Shown here: one piece after another, positions 55,869 through 63,959 of the stretch
Layout: every line of letters starts with the position of its first letter
Position numbering within the stretch: position 1 is the stretch's first letter
Assembly: GCA_021107755.1 (NCBI GenBank)
Contig: JAIOSF010000026.1
Span: 1 to 64,000, forward strand
Length of the DNA stretch: 64,000 nucleotides
Direction: 5' to 3'
Source: Arcobacteraceae bacterium
GTDB lineage: Bacteria > Campylobacterota > Campylobacteria > Campylobacterales > Arcobacteraceae
Position numbers and translations under genes: made by a program
The notes under the pieces: model-generated
Told to the model about the DNA's origin: nothing
Databases searched by the model: none
The model's input: only the letters and a program-made list of their open reading frames with translations

Positions 55869-56503
55869 AAAATGTAGAAGTACAATATATTTTTAGTGGT
55901 AAAAAACAATCTTACAAAATAAAAAGCAAAGAGTTTCAAAGTGGATATATAAAGCGTGAAGCTTATACAACTGCATATATCTCAAAAGAGGGTATAAAAG
56001 AAGATGAACAAGCCGATAGTAGATATCATGGAGGAGTTGATAAAGCACTTTTAATAGCTTCAACAAATCATTGTCAAGCTTATGAAAAAGAGTTCGATGA
56101 GCCTATAGATATTGCTATCTTTTCTGCAAATATTTTACTCAATGAGTTAGACGAGAGTAGTGTTTGTGTTGGGGATATTTATAGTATAGGAGAGGTTCAG
56201 CTCCAAGTAACCCAACCAAGGCAACCATGTTGGAAAATTGGGGCTGTCTTTTCACCTAGTGCTTCACAGTTTATTAAACAACACAGTGCAACTGGCTGGT
56301 ATGTAAGAGTCCTGCAGGAGGGAAATATATCTTTAAATGATAGTGTTAAACTCATAGAGAGAAAGAGTGCTATATTAATAAAAGATATGACACAATATTT
56401 AGATTCAAAAACAATTGAGAAAAATATTTTAGATATGATTTTAGCAGCTAATTTTGTAGCTCAAAGTTATAAAAATGACATATCGAAAGTTACTGTCATA
56501 TGA
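55865..56503 (+). CDS. MOSC-domain protein (YiiM-like)
   Basis: The 212-residue protein has MOSC features: KEGIKEDEQADSRYHGGVDKAL, the conserved Cys in QPRQPCWKIG and TGWYVRVLQEG. MOSC domains bind or transfer sulfur and molybdenum cofactor and act in N-hydroxyl reductions. It is coupled to fmdE and to the YgbA-like gene by four-base overlaps. Confidence 0.88.
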   Translation: MKNVEVQYIFSGKKQSYKIKSKEFQSGYIKREAYTTAYISKEGIKEDEQADSRYHGGVDKALLIASTNHCQAYEKEFDEPIDIAIFSANILLNELDESSVCVGDIYSIGEVQLQVTQPRQPCWKIGAVFSPSASQFIKQHSATGWYVRVLQEGNISLNDSVKLIERKSAILIKDMTQYLDSKTIEKNILDMILAANFVAQSYKNDISKVTVI

Positions 56504-56838
56504 CAGTAGAGAAGTTTGCAAACGAAACTGAAACATTAAAAACTTTTCTACAAACTTATTGCAAAGATAAACATCATAACCAACAACAAATAGAGCAACC
56601 TATCATTTATAAAAATCAAACTTTTATTATTTCTACATATCTATGTGAAGAGTGTCAACTGCAATATGATTATTCTTTACAAAAGTTAGTTGAATGTCCT
56701 CATGAAGAGAAACCTCGATGTAGAAAATGCCCAAATCCTTGTTATGAAAAACCGTATTGGAAAAAACTAGCAAAGATAATGAGATATAGTGGATTTAAAT
56801 TAGGATTATTAAAATTAAAAAATAGACTTTTTTCTTGA
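56500..56838 (+). CDS. YgbA-like nitrosative-stress protein
   Basis: The 112-residue protein has seven cysteines arranged in CEEC, CPHEEKPRCRKCPNPCY, the pattern of the YgbA/nitrous oxide-stimulated promoter family. In enterobacteria ygbA is controlled by NsrR and supports growth under nitrosative stress. A bound metal or iron-sulfur centre is likely. It ends the fmdE-MOSC operon. Confidence 0.8.
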   Translation: MTVEKFANETETLKTFLQTYCKDKHHNQQQIEQPIIYKNQTFIISTYLCEECQLQYDYSLQKLVECPHEEKPRCRKCPNPCYEKPYWKKLAKIMRYSGFKLGLLKLKNRLFS

Positions 56839-56869
56839 CCTAAAAAGAGATATCAGCTACTATTACACT

Positions 56870-57505
56870 ATGATACAACAACTACAAAAATTAGATTTAT
56901 TTAACACGCTGAATAATAATGAATTAGAACAAATAGTAAAGATTTCAACTATAAAAAATTTTCAAAAAGACAATATTGTATTTTATGAGGGGGATACCCC
57001 AGAGTATTTTTATCTTTTAATTGATGGTTTTGCAAAAGTTTATAAAGTTGATCCAAAAGGGACTGAGATAGTTTTGCATAACTTTGTAGGAACTACACTT
57101 ATTGCAGAGATGGCAAGTATTGAGGGGTTTAATTTTCCAGCTACTTGTATCTGTGTAGAAGACTCAACTTTTGCTTTGATAAAAAAAGATGAGTTTTTAA
57201 AAATACTTCAAACAAATGCAAAAATATCTTTTAAAGTAACAAAGTCCTTGACAAAAAAAATAAAAGGGATGGATGGACTTTTAAATAGAAGTCTTATCTT
57301 TGATGCCACAACTAAAGTAGCTTCTTATATCCATGATAATCCAGAAGTATTTAAAAATAAAAAAAATAAAATCATAGCAACAGAGCTACATATGACACCA
57401 GAAACACTCTCTCGAATACTTAAAAAGCTTAAAGATTTGAAAATCATAGATAAAGAGCATAATCTTTTAAACAAAGATAAACTAGAGATGTTTATTAATT
57501 TTTAG
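56870..57505 (+). CDS. Crp/Fnr-family regulator (second copy)
   Basis: The 211-residue protein is a second Crp/Fnr-type regulator. The sensor domain covers about residues 1-135, and the HTH contains MTPETLSRILKKL, with the same ETLSR pattern as the 54505 regulator. It lacks the Fnr cysteine cluster. The two may compete for the same boxes. A half-site TTGAC occurs 35 bases upstream. Confidence 0.87.
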   Translation: MIQQLQKLDLFNTLNNNELEQIVKISTIKNFQKDNIVFYEGDTPEYFYLLIDGFAKVYKVDPKGTEIVLHNFVGTTLIAEMASIEGFNFPATCICVEDSTFALIKKDEFLKILQTNAKISFKVTKSLTKKIKGMDGLLNRSLIFDATTKVASYIHDNPEVFKNKKNKIIATELHMTPETLSRILKKLKDLKIIDKEHNLLNKDKLEMFINF

Positions 57506-57821
57506 TAATAAAGATAGCTAACCAAATTGTAGGATTTGAAGTATATGTAACTTGATGTTTTTGGTTTGCTTTTATATAGAGACTATCACCTTTTTTAAGA
57601 TGATATATACTTTTATCATCGTAACTTATCTTTGCTTCACCCTCTAAAACTAAAACAAATTCATCTTCACTTTGGTCATACCAATACTCTTTTGGTGTAG
57701 TTTGTCCATAAGAGATGATTCTCTCTATTTTTATGTTTTCATTTTGTGTAATAGTTTGAAATATCTCCTCTTTTGATGAGGTAGGAATATTGTCTAAAAA
57801 GTTAACTATAGTACTATTCAT
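57495..57821 (-). CDS. small cupin protein
   Basis: The product (108 residues) is a single cupin barrel with the PKEYWYDQSEDEFVLVLEG motif, in which Gln/Asp/Glu replace some histidines, and KGDSLYIKANQKHQVTYTS at the second motif. The track starts at 57860; the Met at 57821 follows GGAG and begins the conserved part. It overlaps the end of the Crp/Fnr gene by 11 bases. Confidence 0.78.
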   Translation of the reverse strand: MNSTIVNFLDNIPTSSKEEIFQTITQNENIKIERIISYGQTTPKEYWYDQSEDEFVLVLEGEAKISYDDKSIYHLKKGDSLYIKANQKHQVTYTSNPTIWLAIFITKN

Positions 57822-57888
57822 ACAAACTCCAATTTTATTATAAGTTAGGTAGTATATCATAGAAAATTAAAGGATAATTTGAAGCATA

Positions 57889-58191
57889 ATGGTACATATA
57901 GATTTTACACTTACATATATAGAACTTTATTTGATAGTTATTAATATATTTTCATTTACTCTTTACTCTTTTGATAAACTTCAAGCTATAAGAGAAGATA
58001 AAAATATCTCAAGAGTACCTGAGTTAAAATTATTACTTTCAACACTTATTGGTGGTACTATAGGTTCTATTTTAGCTATGCTGTTTTTTAGACATAAGAT
58101 AAAAAAGTTTTCATTTCTATGGAAATTTGTTGTTGTGATTCTTTTACAAATAGTTTTGATTGCAATATGCAATGAAATGAATCTTCTCTAA
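57889..58191 (+). CDS. DUF1294 membrane protein
   Basis: The 100-residue protein has three hydrophobic segments and the DUF1294 core, SFDKLQAIRED and RVPELKLLLSTLIGG. Function is unknown. Confidence 0.82.
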   Translation: MVHIDFTLTYIELYLIVINIFSFTLYSFDKLQAIREDKNISRVPELKLLLSTLIGGTIGSILAMLFFRHKIKKFSFLWKFVVVILLQIVLIAICNEMNLL

Positions 58192-58235
58192 AAATATAAG
58201 TTACAATACAACATAAAATCATAAGAGGGAAAAAT

Positions 58236-58625
58236 ATGAAAATATGTGGAATAGAGATAAAATCAAATTATGCGATACTAAGTGTAGTAGAGGAGGGGAG
58301 TTATTTTGATTTAAAAATAAAAAAACTCATATTAGAAGATGATGAACTACAAAATAATATAGTACTTTTCAAGGAGAGTTTAGAATCCTTTCTCAATGAG
58401 AATCAAATAGAAAAAATCACTATCAAGAAGCGTTCAAAAAAAGGAAACTTTGCAGGTGGTGCTGTTACATTTAAAATAGAAACAATTATCCAGTTAAATA
58501 GTATGTGTGAAGTTGGGTTTATATCTGGTCAAGTTTTGAGTAAATTTGAGAAGAAAAATGAAATCATCTATCCAAAAAGTTTAAATAAATACCAAGAACA
58601 AAGTTATCTTTGTTGTTTGGTATAG
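58236..58625 (+). CDS. DUF3010 family protein
   Basis: The 129-residue protein matches DUF3010: MKICGIEIKSNYAI at the start, KKRSKKGNFAGGAVTFK in the middle. The fold resembles an RNase H/ruvC-like start, but function is unknown. Confidence 0.8.
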   Translation: MKICGIEIKSNYAILSVVEEGSYFDLKIKKLILEDDELQNNIVLFKESLESFLNENQIEKITIKKRSKKGNFAGGAVTFKIETIIQLNSMCEVGFISGQVLSKFEKKNEIIYPKSLNKYQEQSYLCCLV

Positions 58626-58640
58626 AAAGCTTACTGAAAA

Positions 58641-58985
58641 TTAGTAAGCGTCTCGACAGCGGTGATTGAGACCTTTTTTGTAGGATTGATAAACATCTTC
58701 AACAGTTACATGAGTTTCAAACATCATTAAAATTTGTTTTAAAAAATTAATTGGATATTCCACATAGTGTCCCTCATCTTGTCTGTAATATTCTTCAAGT
58801 GTTTCATACATACCTTCGTAGATTTTTGGGTATTCTTTTTTTAGTCTTTCTAGTTTTTGTGCAGCAAGTCGTATTTTATCATCATTAAACTCACCTCTTT
58901 CATTAATATCTTTTCTTTTTTCGATATATTCAATAAGGTCTTTTTTGTTTCTAATGTAATCTGAAAATAAATCAATAAGTCTCAT
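58641..58985 (-). CDS. unknown 114-aa helical protein
   Basis: The product is soluble, helical and charged, with a Tyr-rich segment (EEYYRQDEGHYVEYP) and a C-terminal RCRDAY. I do not recognise it. It lies on the same strand as, but is separated by a terminator from, the two ferredoxin genes. A short hairpin GCTTACT-N7-AGTAAGC lies at its 3' end (58629-58649). Confidence 0.65.
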   Translation of the reverse strand: MRLIDLFSDYIRNKKDLIEYIEKRKDINERGEFNDDKIRLAAQKLERLKKEYPKIYEGMYETLEEYYRQDEGHYVEYPINFLKQILMMFETHVTVEDVYQSYKKGLNHRCRDAY

Positions 58986-59045
58986 ATTTATACTATCCTA
59001 TATATTTTTTACTTATAAAAGTATATCGTAATTCACTTGAATAAA

Positions 59046-59073
59046 AAAAGCCCAACACTTTAGCTGGGCTTTT
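59046..59073 (-). terminator. terminator of the ferredoxin operon
   Basis: AAAAGCCCA and TGGGCTTTT pair with a ten-base loop. On the minus strand the stem is followed by a T-run. It lies 25 bases after the last ferredoxin gene. Confidence 0.85.
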
Positions 59074-59098
59074 AGATAGTATTTGTAAAGAGATTTTA

Positions 59099-59479
59099 CT
59101 AAATCTCTACAGCCATTTTAGATTCTCTATCCTCTATAGAGATAGATTCTCTAAAAGGTCTAGGTTGATTTGCAGGGCTTAGTATCCCTTTTTTCTTATG
59201 AACTCTAATACTATAGATGCCATTTTCTTGTCCATCTAAATAGTATGAGTCATATTCTTCTGTGTAAGGCATATCCCATACGATACATCCCTCTGTAGGA
59301 CAGACATCGGCACATTTTGGTACAGTTGTATCTACACATTCGATACATTTTTCTGGTTTTACATAAGTGAATTCTGCATCTTCTAGTGGAGACTCATCAG
59401 CACTTACTATTGCAGTTGCAGGACACTCCTCAATACAGGCATCACAGTTTATACAAGTATCAGTGATATAAACAGACAT
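59099..59479 (-). CDS. 2[4Fe-4S] ferredoxin with C-terminal extension (copy 2)
   Basis: The 126-residue protein is a dicluster ferredoxin: CINCDACIEECP, then CIECVDTTVPKCADVCP with the eight-residue insertion typical of the Alvin/FdxN type. A tail of about 50 residues follows (IYSIRVHKKKG). It is a tandem paralogue of the next gene, one base apart. Position near nif-regulated genes suggests a nitrogenase electron donor. No sigma54 site was found before the pair. Confidence 0.88.
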   Translation of the reverse strand: MSVYITDTCINCDACIEECPATAIVSADESPLEDAEFTYVKPEKCIECVDTTVPKCADVCPTEGCIVWDMPYTEEYDSYYLDGQENGIYSIRVHKKKGILSPANQPRPFRESISIEDRESKMAVEI

Positions 59480-59480
59480 C

Positions 59481-59867
59481 TTACCATTGACCTATATTTG
59501 CATGAGATTCTCTATCTCTCATAGCTATCTCTTCAATAAATGGTTGTGCTTTTATTTCAGGAAGCATAAGACCTTTTTTCTTGTGTTCTCTAATTTTGTA
59601 AACACCCTCTTCATTTTTTTCTTTGTAATATTCATTAAATTCAGCAGTATATGGCATATCCCATACAATTGCACCCTCTGTTGGACAGGCTTCTACACAT
59701 CTTGGTTCATCAGCATGACCAACACACTCAACACAAGATTCAGGTTTTACATAAAATTTATCATCACTTGGATTTTTTTCGTTTGTATCCTCTAATATTG
59801 CTGCAACTGGACACTCACCTGCACATGCCTCACAATTTATACATTCATCAGTTATATATACTGCCAT
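59481..59867 (-). CDS. 2[4Fe-4S] ferredoxin with C-terminal extension (copy 1)
   Basis: The 128-residue protein has the same design as its downstream paralogue: CINCEACAGECP and CVECVGHADEPRCVEACP, then a long tail with IREHKKKGLM. It is the first gene of the pair, preceded by GGAGAAA and by a long inverted repeat in its leader. Both copies may differ in potential or partner. Confidence 0.88.
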   Translation of the reverse strand: MAVYITDECINCEACAGECPVAAILEDTNEKNPSDDKFYVKPESCVECVGHADEPRCVEACPTEGAIVWDMPYTAEFNEYYKEKNEEGVYKIREHKKKGLMLPEIKAQPFIEEIAMRDRESHANIGQW

Positions 59868-59891
59868 AATTTTCTCCTAGTTTTAGTTTTT

Positions 59892-59939
59892 AGATAAATC
59901 TTAAAACCAATATAGTCATATCAATTTTAAGATTTATCT
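59892..59939. repeat. 15-bp perfect inverted repeat in the ferredoxin leader
   Basis: AGATAAATCTTAAAA and its exact complement are separated by 18 bases, 25 bases before the start codon of the first ferredoxin gene. In RNA it would form a leader hairpin; as DNA it could be an operator. Confidence 0.7.
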
Positions 59940-59953
59940 TTTAAGTTGGTATA

Positions 59954-60020
59954 AAATGAGTATATTGAGTTTAGTTTTAGTATATGGTAACTGCGGATTT
60001 GTTTTACAATATACTCATTT
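59954..60020. repeat. 14-bp perfect inverted repeat upstream of the sigma54 promoter
   Basis: AAATGAGTATATTG and CAATATACTCATTT are exact complements separated by 39 bases. They lie 32 bases before the sigma54 promoter at 60052 and could be an activator-binding site, although they do not match TGT-N10-ACA. Confidence 0.65.
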
Positions 60021-60051
60021 ATGTTTTTAATATATACAAAAACTATTCCAT

Positions 60052-60067
60052 TGGTACATATATTGCA
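60052..60067 (+). promoter_or_regulatory. sigma54 promoter of the peroxiredoxin-like/hemerythrin operon
   Basis: TGGTACATATATTGCA has correct GG-N10-GC spacing, 41 bases before the TTG start at 60108. Confidence 0.82.
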
Positions 60068-60107
60068 TAATGAACTATTAATATAAATCATCAAAAAGGA
60101 TATTACT

Positions 60108-60602
60108 TTGGAAATAGAGATAGATAATAATAAAGTTGTTTTACAAAAAAAAGATAGAGCCATAGGAACTGAAGCACCAGCAATAAGAGTAAAAATGGAT
60201 GATGGAGAAACAAAAGTTATAGGAATGATGGCAGATAAAATACAAGTATTTATCACAATGCCAAATGAAGAAAGCCTAACAAGTGAGTTAGAATCAATTC
60301 TTACAAAACATACTAAATCATTAATCTACATTATTAGTGCTAATCCTATTACAAAATCGTTGAATAATATTGATACATCAAGTGATTTTAAAGATTTTAG
60401 TTTAAAAATGGGTGTAAATGTAGATGATACACTTTGTGCAAAATCAATATTTATCATCAATAAAGATGGAGAGATAGAGTATAAAGAGATTGTTCCTAAC
60501 TTGACTGATGAGTTTAATCTAACACAATTTGATGAGAGTTTAGACAAAGCAATCAAGTTTAAGAAAAAAGGACACACACATGAAAATTGGATGGGTGTGT
60601 AA
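60108..60602 (+). CDS. peroxiredoxin-like protein without catalytic cysteine (second copy)
   Basis: The 164-residue protein has the Tpx-like layout: RAIGTEAPAIRVKMDDGE, then QVFITMPNEESLTSE where the peroxidatic Cys should be. Only one Cys is present (DDTLCAKSIFI). It starts with TTG, supported by AAGGA eight bases before. The C-terminal half of the fold is retained (IFIINKDGEIEY). It resembles the nifA-linked protein at 19760 in design and in sigma54 linkage, and the function is unknown. Confidence 0.78.
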   Translation: MEIEIDNNKVVLQKKDRAIGTEAPAIRVKMDDGETKVIGMMADKIQVFITMPNEESLTSELESILTKHTKSLIYIISANPITKSLNNIDTSSDFKDFSLKMGVNVDDTLCAKSIFIINKDGEIEYKEIVPNLTDEFNLTQFDESLDKAIKFKKKGHTHENWMGV

Positions 60603-60608
60603 CTGTTT

Positions 60609-61019
60609 ATGAAACACTTTGAAGATGAAAAACATCTCTTAAACAATGAAGATATTGACACACTCCATAAAGAATTTTTAGATATCTTTAATAGTGTAGA
60701 TCCAAGTGATGATAGTAGCTATAGAGATAAATTAATCAAACTTTATGAACATTCAAAAACGCATTTTCGCATTGAAGAAACCCTTATGGATGAAAGTGGT
60801 TATAGAACTTCAAAAGAGCATAAAGATGAACATTGTAAAGTATTAGCAGAGATGAATTATTTTATTAATCTCTCTCAAAATAGATTTGGTATCAATATGT
60901 TAAAAGCATATTATAAAGAGAAAGTACCACACTGGTTTGACTTACATCTTATTAGTATGGATAGTGATCTTGCTCATCATCTCAAGAATCATACAACATT
61001 AAAGGAACAAAATGTTTAG
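60609..61019 (+). CDS. bacteriohemerythrin
   Basis: The 136-residue protein has a four-helix hemerythrin design: LHKEF, HFRIEE, HKDEH and HLISMDSDL supply His, Glu and Asp ligands for a di-iron site that binds oxygen. In this operon it could scavenge oxygen near nitrogenase. It overlaps the ankyrin gene by eight bases. Confidence 0.87.
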   Translation: MKHFEDEKHLLNNEDIDTLHKEFLDIFNSVDPSDDSSYRDKLIKLYEHSKTHFRIEETLMDESGYRTSKEHKDEHCKVLAEMNYFINLSQNRFGINMLKAYYKEKVPHWFDLHLISMDSDLAHHLKNHTTLKEQNV

Positions 61020-61443
61020 TACAACAACACTCCAATGGCTAGAAGAAAACGATTACGATAAAAATGACATTAACAAAGTTGGAAAGCATGGAAATAGTGC
61101 TTTAATGAAAGCAGTTCGAGAAGCTAGAAGTGATATAGCAAAAGAGATACTTGATACAAAACCAGAATTAGAGATTTCAAATGTAGATGGAAATACAGCA
61201 CTTTGGAATGCTTGTTTTGGACAAAATTACAAATGTGTAGAACTGCTTGTAAAGGCTGGAATAAACCTAGATAAAATGAATGACAATGGTGTTACTGCTT
61301 TAATGTATAGTGCAAGTGCTGGAAAAGAGGATATGGTAAAACTTCTCCTTGAAGCTGGAGCAAATAAAGAGTTAAAAAATCTTGATGATTTTAAAGCTAT
61401 CGATTTAGCAGTAACTCCTACAATATTTAAACTACTGAAATAA
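61012..61443 (+). CDS. ankyrin-repeat protein
   Basis: The 143-residue protein has about three ankyrin repeats (GNSALMKAVREARSD, GNTALWNACFGQN, GVTALMYSASAGKED). Ankyrin repeats bind other proteins. It is coupled to the hemerythrin gene and in the same sigma54 operon. The partner is unknown. Confidence 0.9.
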   Translation: MFSTTTLQWLEENDYDKNDINKVGKHGNSALMKAVREARSDIAKEILDTKPELEISNVDGNTALWNACFGQNYKCVELLVKAGINLDKMNDNGVTALMYSASAGKEDMVKLLLEAGANKELKNLDDFKAIDLAVTPTIFKLLK

Positions 61444-61446
61444 TTT

Positions 61447-61896
61447 ATGACAATAAGAAAAGCTATACAAGAGGATATAGAAGATATTACAAAACTTTTA
61501 TATCATCTTTTTAACCAAGAGGTAGAGTTTAACTTTAATAAAAAACTCCATAAAAAAGCTTTACGAAAAATTATCAACGATAAAAATATCGGTGAAATTT
61601 TTGTTATAGTGAAAAAAGGGAAAATAATTGGTTGTGTCAATATACTTTATACTGTAAGTACTGCACTTGGTGGCACAGTTGCATTTTTAGAGGATATGAT
61701 TGTCTCTCCCAAACATAGAAGAAAATCACTAGGTACAAAACTTTTAAAATATACAATTAACTATTTAACTAAAAAAGGTGTTCAAAGAATTACTCTTTTA
61801 ACTGATAAAGATAACTATAAAGCACATAAATTTTATGAAAATCTTTCTTTTAAATTTTCAGATATGATTGTTTATAGGCAAATTCTTAAAAATTAA
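61447..61896 (+). CDS. GNAT-family acetyltransferase
   Basis: The 149-residue protein is a GNAT N-acetyltransferase: MTIRKAIQEDIEDITKLLY at the start, FLEDMIVSPKHRRKSLGTKLL with the acetyl-CoA loop, and NYKAHKFYENLSF at the end. It lies three bases after the ankyrin gene. The substrate is unknown. Confidence 0.85.
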   Translation: MTIRKAIQEDIEDITKLLYHLFNQEVEFNFNKKLHKKALRKIINDKNIGEIFVIVKKGKIIGCVNILYTVSTALGGTVAFLEDMIVSPKHRRKSLGTKLLKYTINYLTKKGVQRITLLTDKDNYKAHKFYENLSFKFSDMIVYRQILKN

Positions 61897-61992
61897 ATCT
61901 TCAAACTAATAAATTTAGATTAAATAGGATAATTTATATCTTATTTAGAAATTCTTGCGTATCTTTGGGATAAATATTATAAAGGAGATAGC

Positions 61993-62874
61993 ATGAGAGA
62001 AGTTATAAACATCTATAAAAAACATAAAATAAATGTTGACAATTTTATATCAATTGTTATAAAAACATTACCTAAAGATTATATCAAAAACTCGAAATAT
62101 ATTTTGGATAATAATAGATATATTCAGTTACTGTATAGTGTAGATGATAACTATAAACAAAGTAGTCCAGTGATTTGTAGAAAAGATACAGATGATATGA
62201 ATATTAATAGTGATAAAAGTCATTATTTTATGAAATTAGACTTAGATGAAGATAATTTATATATATCTAATCCTTACATTCATTACAAAACAGGGAAAGC
62301 TAGCTTATCAGTTGTCAAAAAACAAGGTGATCATTACTTTATCTTTGATTTTGATTTGATATTTTTACTTGAAGAGTTAAAACTTATTGACTATAATACT
62401 ACCTATGACAGATTAAAAAGAATGGTTTATATCCTTGGTTCTGTGATGTTAGGTATCATAGCTATAGTACTTATTGGTCATGGTGGATATACTTTTTTAA
62501 CTATGTCAATAGGTACAAATGAGTTTGATTTTTTTGAAGCAACATTTAAGGCTATTATATCAGTTACACTTGGTATTGCTATTTTTGATTTGGCAAAACA
62601 GATATTTGAACATGAAGTTATCTTTCACTCATTTAGCCATGGAAACGATAGACAATATAAAGTTTTAGGAAAATTCTTAATCTCAATTATTATTGCATTA
62701 TCAATTGAGACTTTAATGGTTGTTTTTAAAATTACTTTAGACGATTATAAAAATATGGATTCTGCATTCTATTTATTATTTGGTACAACAATTATGTTTA
62801 TAGGATTGGCGTATTTTTATAAAAGTATTACTCAAAGTGCAATTTTAGACGAGAAACAATCACATAAACTATAA
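61993..62874 (+). CDS. unknown four-span membrane protein
   Basis: The 293-residue protein has a charged N-terminal half (about 1-145, no recognised motif) and then four spans (about 150-175, 190-210, 230-250, 260-280). AAAGGAG precedes the ATG. I do not recognise the family. Confidence 0.75.
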   Translation: MREVINIYKKHKINVDNFISIVIKTLPKDYIKNSKYILDNNRYIQLLYSVDDNYKQSSPVICRKDTDDMNINSDKSHYFMKLDLDEDNLYISNPYIHYKTGKASLSVVKKQGDHYFIFDFDLIFLLEELKLIDYNTTYDRLKRMVYILGSVMLGIIAIVLIGHGGYTFLTMSIGTNEFDFFEATFKAIISVTLGIAIFDLAKQIFEHEVIFHSFSHGNDRQYKVLGKFLISIIIALSIETLMVVFKITLDDYKNMDSAFYLLFGTTIMFIGLAYFYKSITQSAILDEKQSHKL

Positions 62875-62880
62875 ACTAGA

Positions 62881-62910
62881 TGTAGCTTATCAAATTTTGG
62901 ATAAGCTACA
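62881..62910. terminator. hairpin between membrane-protein and patatin genes
   Basis: TGTAGCTTATC and its exact complement form an 11-bp stem with an eight-base loop, six bases after the stop codon. The plus-strand T-run is weak, so termination may be partial. Confidence 0.5.
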
Positions 62911-62996
62911 TTATGGTTACAACATAATTCTTGATTGATATAAAATCTTATGATAAAATAAAGCCACAAATAAAATACTTTAAAAGGCTTAAAAGC

Positions 62997-63896
62997 ATGA
63001 AAAAATTCTTTCTTTTTCTTCTTATCATTATTGCAGTGCTTTTTGTAGTTAATAATTATGCCTCAAAAAATCAATATGATGATTTAAATGCTATTACATT
63101 AGAAAATATTGAAAAATTAGAGATATCAAACAATAAAACTTTAGGAATTGCTTTTGGTGGTGGTGGTGTGAGAGGTTTTATGCATCTGGGTGTTATAAAA
63201 GCTTTAGAGGATGCTGGTATAAAACCTGATATTGTTACTGGAAGTTCAGCTGGCTCTATAGCTGCTTCATTGTACGCAACTGGTATGAGCTATAAAGAGA
63301 TTGAAAGAATCGTAACATCACTTCAGGAGAAAGATTTAGCAGATATAAATATATTTTCATATGGTGGACTTATAGGTGGTAAAAAACTCTCAACTTGGAT
63401 ACAAAATAATACAAATAATATAGCTATAGAAAACACCCCTATAAAACTAGGTATTGCAGTTACAGATTTAACTCATGGAAAACCTTTACTGATAACAAGG
63501 GGTGATATGGGGAAAGCTGTACAGACCTCTTCAACTGTACCCGTGGCTTTTGTACCAATAAATTCAAATGGGAATATCTATATAGATGGTGGAATCTTAT
63601 CTCTGATCCCTATACGATTTACAAGAGCTATGGGGGCAGATATAGTAATAGGTGTTGATATCTATTGTGGTAAAAAGAACAAACCAAAAGAGGAGATGCT
63701 CAATATTGCCATGGCAACCCTTCGTTTACAAAGTTGTGAAATAAGTAAAGAGGAACAAAATGAAGCTGACTTTATTATAAGACCTGATTTTGAACCAAAA
63801 AGTTTTAGTAGTTTTGATTCAAAAGAGGAGTCTATAAAAGCTGGTTATAAAGCTACAAAATCGATGATTGAAGAGTTAAAAAAGAAATTATTATAA
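62997..63896 (+). CDS. patatin-like phospholipase (RssA-like)
   Basis: The 299-residue protein has the patatin serine hydrolase motifs: oxyanion loop AFGGGGVRGF, nucleophile elbow GSSAGS, and catalytic Asp in YIDGGIL. An N-terminal span (FFLFLLIIIAVLFVV) anchors it to the membrane or exports it. The track starts at 62931, but the Met at 62997 directly precedes the hydrophobic segment. Confidence 0.87.
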   Translation: MKKFFLFLLIIIAVLFVVNNYASKNQYDDLNAITLENIEKLEISNNKTLGIAFGGGGVRGFMHLGVIKALEDAGIKPDIVTGSSAGSIAASLYATGMSYKEIERIVTSLQEKDLADINIFSYGGLIGGKKLSTWIQNNTNNIAIENTPIKLGIAVTDLTHGKPLLITRGDMGKAVQTSSTVPVAFVPINSNGNIYIDGGILSLIPIRFTRAMGADIVIGVDIYCGKKNKPKEEMLNIAMATLRLQSCEISKEEQNEADFIIRPDFEPKSFSSFDSKEESIKAGYKATKSMIEELKKKLL

Positions 63897-63907
63897 CTTC
63901 ATACTTA

Positions 63908-63923
63908 AGGTATACATATTGCA
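63908..63923 (+). promoter_or_regulatory. sigma54-type promoter before the right-edge gene
   Basis: AGGTATACATATTGCA keeps GG-N10-GC and TGCA, with A for T at the first position. It lies 37 bases before the ATG at 63960. Confidence 0.65.
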
Positions 63924-63959
63924 TAATAACTCCTATATAATTATATAGGAAAATACACC

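Noticed and set aside
56835-56848. TTGAC-CTAA-AAAGA before the second Crp/Fnr gene
   Set aside because: Only the left half matches the consensus.
57871-57886. GG-N10-GC sequence resembling a sigma54 promoter before the DUF1294 gene
   Set aside because: It lacks T before GC, ends only two bases before the start codon, and the implied transcription start would lie inside the gene.
59927-60256. 109-aa minus-strand ORF
   Set aside because: It overlaps the 60108 gene and the intergenic repeats, has no ribosome site, and reads as AT-rich shadow sequence.
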